DNA of 51,193 nt from a virus. The notes below the pieces were generated by a model. The model did not search any database and had not been told where the DNA came from. It was given only the letters and a program-made list of their open reading frames with translations. The position numbers and the translations under genes were made by a program. Below are positions 18,501-25,900 of this stretch, piece after piece. Every line of letters starts with the position of its first letter. Positions within the stretch are counted from its first letter, which is position 1. The stretch covers positions 1-51,193 of IMG/VR virus record IMGVR_UViG_3300020196_000058. One strand, given 5' to 3'.

Positions 18501-21457
18501 TAGCTTCAACAGGAAGATTAGGAGTTTCTGATCTTTATGATAGCATTGCTGATTTAGTTGGAGAACTTAGGCAAAATAATGCAATAGGTAATAGAGGTGA
18601 AAATATTTCCCTTTTGGGATCTAGTGTTTTTAAACTTTTAGATACCTTAACTAATCAATTACAGTTAAATAGAGCAACTACTTCTCCAATTCCTTTTGTT
18701 AGTCCAGAAAGCTTTAATAAAGCTGTATCTGATCAATTGCGTCCTTTAACTGCAATTTCTATCGCAGGAAGAACTAGTCAAATTAGAGAATCTCTTAATT
18801 TAGCTAGACAAACCACTGAAGCTCAAATCGGATCAATTGGAAAAGAAAGTCCATTAGCTTTAGCATTTAAAACTGCTAATGAAAATGCAGTAGGCACAGC
18901 GTTGTTACAGATTTCTTCAGAACTTAAATTACAAAATATTGGTACTTATTTAGATATTTTACAAGAAGAGGCAGGAATTTTAAATCAATTAACTAATGAG
19001 CAAACAAATTATTTAAAAGAACAAATTCCAAATTTAAATAAAAATTTTGCTAGTGTAATTCAAAAAAATGTAAAAGATCAATTAATTACAGTCAATAAAA
19101 CTCTAGAAAGTAAACTGACGGAATTAATTATTGCCACTAAAGAAGCTGATATAAATAAACAAATTAGAGATTTAATACCTTCTAATGTGCCATTTAATGA
19201 TAGAGAAAAGTTTTTACAAGAAATTAAAGATTTGCAAAAGGGGATTTTTAACTTAAATACAAATTTACCCCCAGAAACAGCGCAAGCATTTCAAAAAGTC
19301 ACGAATAATTTGTTGCAGCAAATTCCTCAAAGTACTTTTACTCCTAGTGGTGGATTTGGAGGTAATAATAACCAATCTAAAGATGTACAAATTAGTGATA
19401 TTGTTCGAAGATATTCTGGAGTAACCTCGGGTACTGTTGAATCAATACTTGAGCTACTTAATAAATTTCAAAAATTTTCAACTTCTGTAACTGCAAAACC
19501 TTTAGATAAAAAACAAAATATTGCTTATTTAGAAGGACTAATGGCAGATGCTTTAAAAAATTCTATATATTATGAAAAACTTTTAAATAATAATTCATCT
19601 AATCAACAGCCCGATAAACCAACAGATCCTAATGAAAGAATTCAAAGCTTAAGACAACAATTAAAAGGTTTAAATTTACAAACTGAATTTTATTTACAAT
19701 CCAATACAGAATTAGTCAAGTTACAAGAAGAAGTTAATGAAATTTTAGCTGAAGGAGTTCAAACTAAAGAACAACAAGAAAAACAATTACAAATTCAACT
19801 TAAAATTAGAAAGAAAGAATTAGACTTAGAACTTGCAACTACTAAAGATAGAGAAAAACTTTTATATGAAACCGCATACGGAAGAAATTTCTTTAGAGAA
19901 GAAAAACAAGCAGCTGCTGAAGCAAGAATTACAGCTGAAGCTCGACAAGGAAATGTACCAGTAGGTTCAATTGTTAGATCTGTTTTTGAATATGGACCAG
20001 CTGATGCCGCAAAAGATACGGGGGATACTTTAAAAATATTACTTACTGATTTTAAGACAGGAATTGCTGGCGCATTTAGCGAAGCTATAAAAGGAACTAA
20101 AACACTAAGAGAAGCTTTTTCTGATTTCTTTCAATCTTTATTAAATAGATTAACTGATAGAGCTACCGCTCAGTTGGTTGATACAGTTTTAGGAGCAGCA
20201 CAAAAAGGATTTTCCTCTTTCAATTTTGGAACAGGAAATGCATCGGCATCTTCAGATGGTGCATATACAGCAGGAGGAGTTAATACTGTAACCGGAGCTG
20301 GAGCTAAAAAATACGGCGGCTTAATTAAAGGTTATAACTTTGGCGGTTTAGTAACTGGTGGATCAGGATTTAGAGATGATGTGCCAGCTATGATGAGCGG
20401 CGGCGAATTTGTTATTAAACAAAGCTCTGTTAAAAAATATGGCGCTGATTTCTTAGATCAATTGAATAGTGGTCAAATTCAAACTGCTGCTGATGGTGGT
20501 TCATTCTCAGTTGGTCCAATGAGAAATGAATTTCTCTACAATGATCCAGAACGTCCAACTTCAGGGGAATATTCAGTTGATCCTCGTTTGTCTGCTTTTG
20601 CATTAACTGATGAAAATAATCCTCAAAATAAAATCAGAGAACAGCGTTTTGAGGAATTAGATAGATACTTACAGGATCGCGACCAGTATGAAAAAGATAG
20701 AAAAAAAGCCATCAGTGATTTTAATAAAAAAGTTCAAAGTGTTTTTAATCAAGCTTTAATTGCTGCAGCTATTCAAATTGTTGCATCTACTGCTGCCGGT
20801 TACGCTTCTAAAGGGGGTGGTGATACCAAAACTGAACCACCTGCGAAAAATGCTAAAGGAGGTCTTATTCCAAAATTTGCTTTTGGCGGTGCGGTTAGAA
20901 AACTAAAAGCGGGTGGAATGGCGGGCAAAGATAATATACCCGCATTGCTAATGGGCAATGAATATGTAATGAGCCCAGAAGCTACTAAATATTATGGTAC
21001 TCAATTAATGAGCGATTTGAATAAAGGAACCTTTAATAGAGTTGGTGCTCGCACAAGATTTGCTGAAGGAGGTTTAGTTGGTAGCGGTTCTTCTGTAAGT
21101 TATAGAGGTAATGCTGTAAATAATAACTTTGATGAATTGGTTGTTGCAATAAATACTTTAAATGAAAGTATAAGTAAGAGCAATGGTATTACTCAATCTG
21201 AAACTGGTGGTGTATCTCCAAACTTTAATGCTCAAGGGCAACTTGCTACAAGTTCTATTGTAAATAATATCTCTGTTAATGTTTCTTCTGGAAATGTTTC
21301 GGCTACTTCAGAAACAAATTCAGACAATAAAAATTCAAATCAAAATCAAAACTTGCAAAACAATCAAAAACTTGCTGAATTACTCAAAGGTAAAATTGTG
21401 GAAGTTATTGTCGAACAAAAGAGACCCGGAGGTTTATTGGCTAGCGTTAAGCCTTAA
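9518..21457 (+). CDS. Giant tape measure protein carrying an array of passenger domains
   Basis: 3,979 residues. Residues about 1-360 are the classical tape measure core (IIYNVEKAFSALISSTIEVE, ARGGAVIGNALKTIFTRIQ, LVGGVFQINILKAAL). Residues 553-2234 hold repeats of the motif GF[IVL]PNF[AS] separating globular segments: a PD-(D/E)XK nuclease-like domain (about 860-1010), a kinase-like domain (1165-1367) and a PcfJ-like domain (about 1960-2128). Residues about 2255-2400 are coiled-coil, 2425-2490 hydrophobic (possible membrane insertion), then mostly helix to two C-terminal units with GEFV / NEYV motifs. Fully extended helix (about 0.15 nm per residue) would give about 600 nm; without residues 559-2228, about 350 nm. 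Start follows AAGGAA. The TMP sets tail length and is ejected at infection; delivery of the passengers is inferred. Confidence 0.92.
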   Translation: MATSSGSITISATIDTSAAERDVLAALRRIERKSTLNLNTKNFSQPLGRITGQADEFQKSLEASNARVVAFGASAGIIYNVEKAFSALISSTIEVEKSLTDINVVLNSSTKTLTQFGDQLFNVAKQTGSSFNQVTEAAIEFSRQGLSLEDTLKRTRDALILTRLAGLDVVSSTEALTSAVNSFTKEALTTTDVVNKLAAVDAKFAVSSRDLSEAVKRVGSSASEAGVSFDELLGIVTSVQQTTARGGAVIGNALKTIFTRIQRPEVINDLRDFGVAVKDIEGNTLPIVQVLENLAKSFEDLNPVIRAQVGELVGGVFQINILKAALSDLSKENSIFQAATSASNKAIDDAIIKNNALNKSITALVNEASVNLVQFGKNIGNVSVGPGIKNLVGILNDSLNQINEKSGESVGAKIGSGLLKGITSFITGPGLILGSVVLGKLFGRFAGFTADATKNLLGLNSVSQQRGKLEESIKGILQSNPAIIGQLITGEKTRLQIEKEIRDVLIQQSSLAESIKNTSESFSKSFIASGMGVNASNLVVSNRLAPTRRTSKGFLPNFSDSMASQMTSEVSEATKLGAKKGVRARLSEGTIGGKKFILNTDEKEFVGVGRNGDSMVIPKYGGGMEKAIGMMKSGKMGSILGGSNSGMSFDGFIPNFAQDDEESGGFGPKQFRDYMRKIGKAYRVDKIINKQGKKVAGPLTWNLSDKNYFTNLKPQELEEFQTDLQGFQKEYNTSYLPTGYANYLRAITTQINREERKGNRSKSSIPVPEKLLDEPTINAAVLVATMETFKNFIQSNYPAESQQKQAISKKLRIINDQLNTATKLQKEGKPVPVQLSQRLERLKKFEKLYQKQEGIVSQVPAKAFGAKYEDFALKYLKNSAYPDIKSAKEIGLFGTGGEETTDVDAVDTVKRAFFEFKAGGIEIDKTNKKFKNVRSRPENWPLLLGVKFSDVFDQIKGPWQDILVSNNLRDPIYKFKGNKLLRLPSEGGTQDKRLYANVPSQRRADQRAAAISPFSGSLTEFIDEEYSRIMMEKPKAYSKGFIPNFAATKFDKFKLNDRLVMAYGKKNDPESIAKYLVNIGRIDPILDKATKNPILDSKGSPVVKFSGFTTKYGADGYQNLIRHFRSDGVLDYRIVPSNDEKSITSYLRQIRLSDFSKGYIPNFADNNLKDLLTEAKLKSFSSPEDLYLWLTRLSQEKGLRIKRGSSRIGIALDDKMFLKIAANKAGIAQNFVENRILNDRSARERYSDILPEIFASDNRKNLWSITERLNDVQELDGFKRPRPSEQLLGKPASHFMLFSPYSDLENQILKFGEEYDIDVSDFFGGRNIGFTRTSSPKLKLMDLGFTERIAKAFYRQGRIPELGRFDKGFIPNFSSSDALQQYLNNFDSQTVSEFSNTNIRGGRGMSVLSARVKFVKDLLNINPDLKAKELVQILNERRTKGVNVNFTEKSIPFGPEEARRLIAKVRNSRTKSIDYLGRPSVSGISPEDFSSGFIPNFAFSDLGTGAVIQNDNNYGGPSGRARYLTFSKLKKEGIFKKYINYFKTYESVDKYINRDAPKYFRNFFMPNGSVPKDKELEVFGRKLTNDESDFFNDFFSNGDFIGTSRYLKAFFPKNDRFYKDPLEKSISDRLPRTQDYFINEDIQDRFKKTLIFPDVRKSYLAFLKERSIRRGIFVDSDPAIFFEFALQNDKLKDVAQKIRSMAPPITSKDLQKQAEFFDSPEKVDKDLLTQLAEFDRDEKFSFSVFGSVKKAPFNKKSTDNILFQSLYENFKDIDAGEVFNIPSYILHSGIRGLDRAIYLESRSPLEAFKEVTNKKVLNSNKEVVDYLKWRISRPSPSEPIDLSPEITKFLFKNDYGLLKKSRFVKYDLENRKIIDFLVKNKNSIQFEKTFAEYGAAGQQRQYTYIDLINNLTEADLPNGDKTSLPKAFESVKTRLSEQARQQIEKKIAVSNRTFPIIPHLSKETDRVKILKNEKSLYEEGNRMDHCVAGYGDACSNIDTKTGLPKSLIVSTGTATAELNPQRKRIIPNSDFNTRQNRAEIRNFIKSLKYHATSLGKSSTTTAMAELMAERSMIAEEVRLNTVKSYLQLRKARKGPPLYSIDAYQIKGIRNKNPSQEDLELFRDFVRKNGLQPNFASGFVPNFAKFKTFLGKGFIPNFNAVREAINREMDAGFSASQVKIGQSNSLKTSFNPQGLGVYNTVQEPGGLNQGMAFAREAGINPKTKGMSSGFVPNFAEGGFDRFDVTLIAATLIGLNTQIRSVIDAFKNIKESVKAVNSALAEDVKGIRKSAAERINELNSQLKAEKTVRNQSIDAAKQNISDLKKQRKTEKAALDASTKLRAGLGLGPDPAENTKYLSSSRAIGKQIRQQEQLIKNENLAIQTSTADFVTKSKEIGAKSKILESEKIAEAASKTTTKAKADTLIKNAGFGVGLIGAGVANIAEQFIPQQNFQARALTSGVGDVFSYAGTGAAFGPAGAAAGALLGIGIAAKKVVDSNLEEYIYKIGKSIDLIRDKTNTFANASQGYSSSLEQLKTALNDPNARPDALIRFQNLIQESLGQIPDEFRQKVLAAGSDLTKIAEAISDVNKELGRSQQNLESVSSVLQLISNNKGFLSYFGSAIQLRSNDQQLLNRSFTRNINQQDLTKRFGNQQDFDKFISRLSGELFTTYQSGRGLQANAPQVLNLRNLNKVESLLGSQGLLTPELASAFKKAAENFDIKVIRGLVSSLRELGITAFATKEEAANLTSIQTDNVKKNKQAAEALRLLNQQYTNLNFQLSQQIQIEQNRSSAIRDINKIFSEGVINVQRSRVKNLLEVFSPFITDQQRNNIQGQLDLNEITTRQNSQIRDALNKTLDSFNESLTSKIKEITDQAIGVTADLNREPNQIVKDTNLFINNLSKLSNLASQGLEAARGGVNVSNVRDKLAQEIRSTATLTGGQQEVLIQQLEKEFASFQNELARIKAQGEVDLLLQKSQVDFQRKTYELNQRLSFAGGGRALASTGRLGVSDLYDSIADLVGELRQNNAIGNRGENISLLGSSVFKLLDTLTNQLQLNRATTSPIPFVSPESFNKAVSDQLRPLTAISIAGRTSQIRESLNLARQTTEAQIGSIGKESPLALAFKTANENAVGTALLQISSELKLQNIGTYLDILQEEAGILNQLTNEQTNYLKEQIPNLNKNFASVIQKNVKDQLITVNKTLESKLTELIIATKEADINKQIRDLIPSNVPFNDREKFLQEIKDLQKGIFNLNTNLPPETAQAFQKVTNNLLQQIPQSTFTPSGGFGGNNNQSKDVQISDIVRRYSGVTSGTVESILELLNKFQKFSTSVTAKPLDKKQNIAYLEGLMADALKNSIYYEKLLNNNSSNQQPDKPTDPNERIQSLRQQLKGLNLQTEFYLQSNTELVKLQEEVNEILAEGVQTKEQQEKQLQIQLKIRKKELDLELATTKDREKLLYETAYGRNFFREEKQAAAEARITAEARQGNVPVGSIVRSVFEYGPADAAKDTGDTLKILLTDFKTGIAGAFSEAIKGTKTLREAFSDFFQSLLNRLTDRATAQLVDTVLGAAQKGFSSFNFGTGNASASSDGAYTAGGVNTVTGAGAKKYGGLIKGYNFGGLVTGGSGFRDDVPAMMSGGEFVIKQSSVKKYGADFLDQLNSGQIQTAADGGSFSVGPMRNEFLYNDPERPTSGEYSVDPRLSAFALTDENNPQNKIREQRFEELDRYLQDRDQYEKDRKKAISDFNKKVQSVFNQALIAAAIQIVASTAAGYASKGGGDTKTEPPAKNAKGGLIPKFAFGGAVRKLKAGGMAGKDNIPALLMGNEYVMSPEATKYYGTQLMSDLNKGTFNRVGARTRFAEGGLVGSGSSVSYRGNAVNNNFDELVVAINTLNESISKSNGITQSETGGVSPNFNAQGQLATSSIVNNISVNVSSGNVSATSETNSDNKNSNQNQNLQNNQKLAELLKGKIVEVIVEQKRPGGLLASVKP
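12095..12547 (+). other. Embedded PD-(D/E)XK nuclease-like domain in the tape measure protein
   Basis: TMP residues about 860-1010, in the segment between the motif copies at 651 and 1040. The order of candidate catalytic residues fits the restriction-endonuclease fold: E869 in AKYEDFALKYL, D902 and D904 in TTDVDAVD, then E915-x-K917 in FFEFKAGG. A strand-turn-strand with Asp followed after about 11 residues by ExK is the core signature. Family assignment is by motif only; the flanking residues 658-860 are helical and unassigned. Confidence 0.55.
13010..13618 (+). other. Embedded protein-kinase-like domain in the tape measure protein
   Basis: TMP residues 1165-1367, bounded exactly by motif copies at 1158 and 1368. 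Kinase-fold features in order: a lysine in a beta strand (K1219 in MFLKIA), a helix-C-type glutamate (E1233 in IAQNFVEN), an Asn (N1327) and a DFG-like DLGF at 1342-1345. No clear HRD catalytic loop is visible, so it may be a pseudokinase or a divergent phosphotransferase. Confidence 0.5.
15395..15901 (+). other. Embedded PcfJ-like domain in the tape measure protein
   Basis: TMP residues about 1960-2128, ending at the motif GLQPNFA. It has the PcfJ-family pattern: an acidic-Gly lead-in (LYEEGNRMDHCVAGYGD, with H1985-C1986), a strand TGTATAEL, and a later strand AYQIKGIRNKNPS. About 80 residues appear inserted between the last two strands. PcfJ proteins are known from conjugative elements and phages; their biochemical role is not established. 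Confidence 0.5.
20342..21028 (+). repeat. Two C-terminal GG..D.(V/I)PA.(M/L)..(G/N)E(F/Y)V units in the tape measure protein
   Basis: Residues about 3609-3652 and 3790-3837 share the pattern GGxV-(x)n-GxxDxxPAxxxGxExVxxxxxxKYxGxxxxxxLNxG. Such units are common at TMP C-termini, which face the head-distal end of the tail. The linker before the second unit also carries GLIPKFA, a relative of the GFIPNFA motif. Confidence 0.65.
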
Positions 21458-22276
21458 TTTATCATTAATTTCTTGAAGTTTGCTGTCTATAGTCAAGATG
21501 GCTTGATTATAAAGATTTTGAATATTATTTGATTTTGCCAGAGGTAGTTTCAAATATGGAGTTTGCTCCTCTACCAAAAAAAAAGGCTGATAAGAGTAAT
21601 TTTTATCAATCTTTTTGTTCACTGTTATTCTATGTCGAGATAAAGAAAATTCGCCTTGTTTAAAATCAATAGGTATTTCTTCTTCAATAATAATATCTGT
21701 TTCTTTTTCTTTATAAATACAGTCATTAACGCTCAAAAACAATTTAACTTTTTCCTTAGTTTTTCTCATTATTACATTGAGAATTACTTCTTGTCCATTC
21801 TTTGCAATGGCATTTACTTGAGTAAGGTTTGAAAGATATTTTCCTTTTTTAATTACTTCTAATTCTGTAATAGTTCCAGTATTATTTATGGATTTTACTA
21901 ATACTTGAGCAGACTCTTTTTGATCATTTGTTTTATTAAAGAAAGCTCCATTTTCTATAGTTAATACATCACCAGTTTTATGATTAGACCCTCCATTAGT
22001 TATTTCATTAATAATTATTAATTCATAACCTTCAAATTCACAATTCAAAGCGTCTCCATCTAAAACAACTTCTGGGCAATTTCCTGTTATTGAAATTGTA
22101 TTTTTATTTTTAACAATGAATTTTTTATTGTTTTGAATTATATCATTTTTTACAACAATATATTTACTTTCATCACTGCTAATTACAATCTCTGAACCAG
22201 CAGTTAGTTCTTTCCAGTTCGCTAAATTATTTGAGTAAAAATACTCATCTCCAAAACAAAATAAAAAGTCTATCAT
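21434..22276 (-). CDS. Distal tail / fibre-associated beta-rich protein
   Basis: 280 residues, strand-rich, ending in a short helix (NLYNQAILTIDSKLQEINDKL region) that could trimerise or bind a partner. The middle has GGSNHKTGDVLTIENG followed by ITELEVIKKGKYLSNL, two strand units of the GGxGY/GDxLTI type common in phage baseplate and fibre proteins. It is the last gene of the minus-strand tail-tip operon, 2 bp after the previous gene. Its 3' end overlaps the convergent tape measure gene by 24 bp. A structural role at the tail tip is inferred from location and composition. Confidence 0.45.
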   Translation of the reverse strand: MIDFLFCFGDEYFYSNNLANWKELTAGSEIVISSDESKYIVVKNDIIQNNKKFIVKNKNTISITGNCPEVVLDGDALNCEFEGYELIIINEITNGGSNHKTGDVLTIENGAFFNKTNDQKESAQVLVKSINNTGTITELEVIKKGKYLSNLTQVNAIAKNGQEVILNVIMRKTKEKVKLFLSVNDCIYKEKETDIIIEEEIPIDFKQGEFSLSRHRITVNKKIDKNYSYQPFFLVEEQTPYLKLPLAKSNNIQNLYNQAILTIDSKLQEINDKLRLNASQ

Positions 22277-22278
22277 TA

Positions 22279-22974
22279 TTATATTATATTGTCAATGATA
22301 GGTTTTAGTACAGGATGTTTTGCGTTTTCTGATTCATATCCTGATATTTTTATTTCAGGCATCTGAGTGTATCCAGAGCCTAATCTTTCAACAGTTATTT
22401 TAATTAATTGACCATCTGCGCCTACTACAGCTTTTGCCGTAGCTTTAAATCCAAAGTTTTTATCTGTCTCTACTGGACTGGAAATATCTACTGTAGGTAT
22501 TTTTTCTGAACATCCATAACCCGGATCTAATATTTCAATATCTACTAAATTATAAAAAGGATTAAACTTAGCTATTTTTTCGCAATCATGTATGCTATAT
22601 AATTCTTTTCTGCAGGACAAATCTCGAAGAAAGTTTTTATTTCTTTTAATTACTTCTGTTTTTTTATTGTTGTGTACTTCTAATGAAATGAGAAAATCAA
22701 TGTCTAATTTTTTAAATAATGATTCTCTTTTAATTACTGCGTTTTTGATTTTTTCTTGAATTAGTTTTTCTTTTTTCCAGATAATGCTTCCATCGGGAAG
22801 ATGTTTTTTGAAGTTTAATATATGAGGGTCAATTTTTTTATCTGTTTTAATCAGATAATCGAAGTTTTCATATTTGATATTTAATTTTGGCAAATTATCT
22901 ACGTCTTCTAAATTAATACTCGTTGTTATGTATTGATGCGTACCGTCAACAAAATATACTATATAATGATTCAT
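22279..22974 (-). CDS. Distal tail protein with GGxGY-type beta modules
   Basis: 231 residues. The N-terminal half is a small alpha/beta region with a charged helix (KKEKLIQEKIKNAVIKRE). The C-terminal half has two copies of a beta module: VDIEILDPGYGCSEKIPTVDI and ITVERLGSGYTQMPEIKIS, where the second matches the frequent phage pattern VxxGGSGYTxxPxVxIS. It lies 5 bp downstream of the J-like gene and 2 bp before the last gene of the operon, so it is probably a fibre or tip-associated protein. No enzymatic residues seen. Confidence 0.45.
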   Translation of the reverse strand: MNHYIVYFVDGTHQYITTSINLEDVDNLPKLNIKYENFDYLIKTDKKIDPHILNFKKHLPDGSIIWKKEKLIQEKIKNAVIKRESLFKKLDIDFLISLEVHNNKKTEVIKRNKNFLRDLSCRKELYSIHDCEKIAKFNPFYNLVDIEILDPGYGCSEKIPTVDISSPVETDKNFGFKATAKAVVGADGQLIKITVERLGSGYTQMPEIKISGYESENAKHPVLKPIIDNII

Positions 22975-22979
22975 ATGTA

Positions 22980-25900
22980 TTAATAAGTTATTAGAATTGA
23001 TAGTTCCATTGTCTGTATATAAAAATTATGTTCAGGGAAAAATCCTAGTTGTTTTCTAGCAGATAAATGTGCAAAGGATAAATTTTTAACGTCATTGAAA
23101 CTCCATAGCTCAGGGTTTATTATAACGTCGCCATTTTCATATGTTCTTTTATAAGTATAATAATTTTTTGGTGTTATTCTAGGGATAAGAATAACTATTT
23201 CTCTCCAACTAGGAATATCAATAGACCCCAAACTTCCTATAACCGTTTGAGTTGTTGTAGAGGATATTAATTCTTCTCCATGATATACAAATACCTCTAA
23301 ACTTTTGTTATCTAAAAACGAAGCTCCATAAACGTCTCCTTGATAAGGAATATTTATTACTAATGAAAATAAATAATCATTTATTAGTGGAACTCCGGGA
23401 TAATATGAAGAATTGTTAGTTAAACTAGTTCTATTTGTTATTTCTGAAGAGGATAAAGCTGCAATGTAATTTGTTTGTCTTGGATTTGTTATGGTGTAAT
23501 TTAAATATTGTTTTTGAAAAGTTGGTGGTATTGGATAATTTAAATCCCCGTCTGGTGATCCGAAATTTTCATCTGGTGTAACATTAAATAAATTGAATCC
23601 ATCACTTAAGTTACTTTCATAATCTTTTATTAAATTTTTTGCAGACTGCTCGCTTGAGCATGTAGCATTATTTATTAAATATTCTTTAATTTCGCTTGTT
23701 TCTGTAGTAATTAAATTACCAGCATTATCACCACTTAAGTCATAGTCTTTTATAATATGTAAGTCTGCTAGGCAAATTGCTTGAGGAGAAGCGGTAAATT
23801 TTCTATTTACCTTTATATCTAAATGTTGTACGGCATTAGTTTGAGAGTTCTCAGGAAATATTCCATTTAGTAAATTAGCAATTGTTTTTATTCCAGCTAA
23901 TAAAGAAGTAAAGATTTTATTACCCAATAAAGTATAAGCTCTGAAGTTAAAAGGTATTATTCTTAAATTGTTGAAATTATTACCGCTCGATTGATGATTA
24001 TATTGAATTTTTCTATTTGCTATAGATAAAGCATAGTAAGCGCCTTCTTCATCGGAAGATGATACCCTGTCGTCTTTTACTTGAACGTGCTCGTCAGTTG
24101 TTGGTTTATATAAAACATTTCTTCTTGTTAATTTATAAGAATTGGGTATTGAGGTTGATTGATTGTTTGTGGGGTTATCGAAAATACCTTCAATTAAAAC
24201 GCTATTATTTAATGTTAAATGAATATAATTAATTCCAGCTTTAAGTATTTTACCTTGTAGACTCTTATCTTCCACTATTATTTCTTCTGGTATTTTAATT
24301 TCTTTATTTACTGAACTAATTACTGCATAAGAAAGTTTTTGTGATCCATTAGAATTTAAAATTGGAGAATCGTAATTTAAAATATTTTTTGTAATAGAAA
24401 CTCCATCTGGCATACTAGATGAAGATGATTGCCAAAGATTCATAAATAAATCAACAGCTATCAAATAAGGTTTATATGCAAAAAGAGTAAATGGTTTACC
24501 AATAGTATCAACTTGATTATTAAAATAGAAAACTTCTGGTTGGTTATCTATGTTAATAAAATGAGAATCAATGATTTCTTTATTGTTTTTATCTTTTATT
24601 GATTTAGGATTATTGTTATCGTCATATACAATTTGATTGACACTAAAATCAAATATCTCTGTTACTGGAATTAACAATAGATATAAATTAGAAACAAAAT
24701 TAGTCATCTTTAATTCCATATTGAAATTAAGTATAACATCTGCAGCGTCTCTAGTTAGTTTAAATTCTGAATTATTTAAAAGATTATCTAATGTTTGTTT
24801 TAAATCATTATCTAAACTATCGTAAGTTACTAATCTGAATCCTTTTGGATCCTTGAAATTTTTAGAAGTAGAAGATAAATTATAGCTATTAAATTTATCA
24901 ATAGCTATTGAAAAGTTTCTTATTTTTCTATTTGTTGCTTGATGAGAAAATAGATAAACTTCGCCTTGAGAAGATTTTTCTTCTTCGTATAAATAATCAG
25001 TTTGGTCGACGTATTTTTGGTAAGCCGCAGCAAATGAAGCTTTATTGTCTACTTTTTCTGGTATGATTTTAATTCTGTATGGATAATATTTATTTGGATA
25101 AATTTGATTATCAATAAATTTTAAATCTGTTCCAATTTGTAAATCTGATGGTAATGGATTTTGAATTGATAATCCATTAAAGAAATCTTTTCTAGTATAA
25201 GAAATAACTTCGTCTTCAAAGTTGCTAACATTAACTATGCAATTTGTTAATTCTTTAAAATATCCTACGTTTGTAATTGTAGAATCACCACGATATTTTG
25301 CGGTAGAATAAGTTGGTGAGCATTCGTTATTAATATTAACTCCATAAACTCTGATAATTCCATTTCTGTTTGTTGCATCAATAGAACTAGTAACAAAAGA
25401 TTTTTCTAAATCTACTGGAGTAAAAATAAAATTAGTATCAATATTAGGATCAAAACTAGAATTATATTCTGGTTTGATGAATATTCTAAAACCTATTGTT
25501 GCTGTTTTTATGTCAGAGTTATAATAAATATCAATATTTAAAATATCTTTCTTGCAGCTCTCGGAATCCTTTGCGTAAGATTGGAAATCAAAAATAACTT
25601 GATCAGGAGCAGATGCTGGTGGTGATGGGGCTCTACTTGGTGTTAAATTTAACCCTGATTCGATTTGAGTAAATTTTAAATTATACATTTGTGCTGCAAG
25701 CACTGTATAGTTATCTGATTGAGAAGCTTCTTGAACCCTAAATATTCTATAAAAATCATAATCTCCATCAGTTGTTCCATCTAAAGAACCAGAATTTCCT
25801 AAATTCCAAATTATTGATGCTGGAGCATAACCGGTTCCTCCTGTATAAGGCAATAAACCACTAATATTTAATCCAGTATTCAAAAATGAATTAAGCCCCG

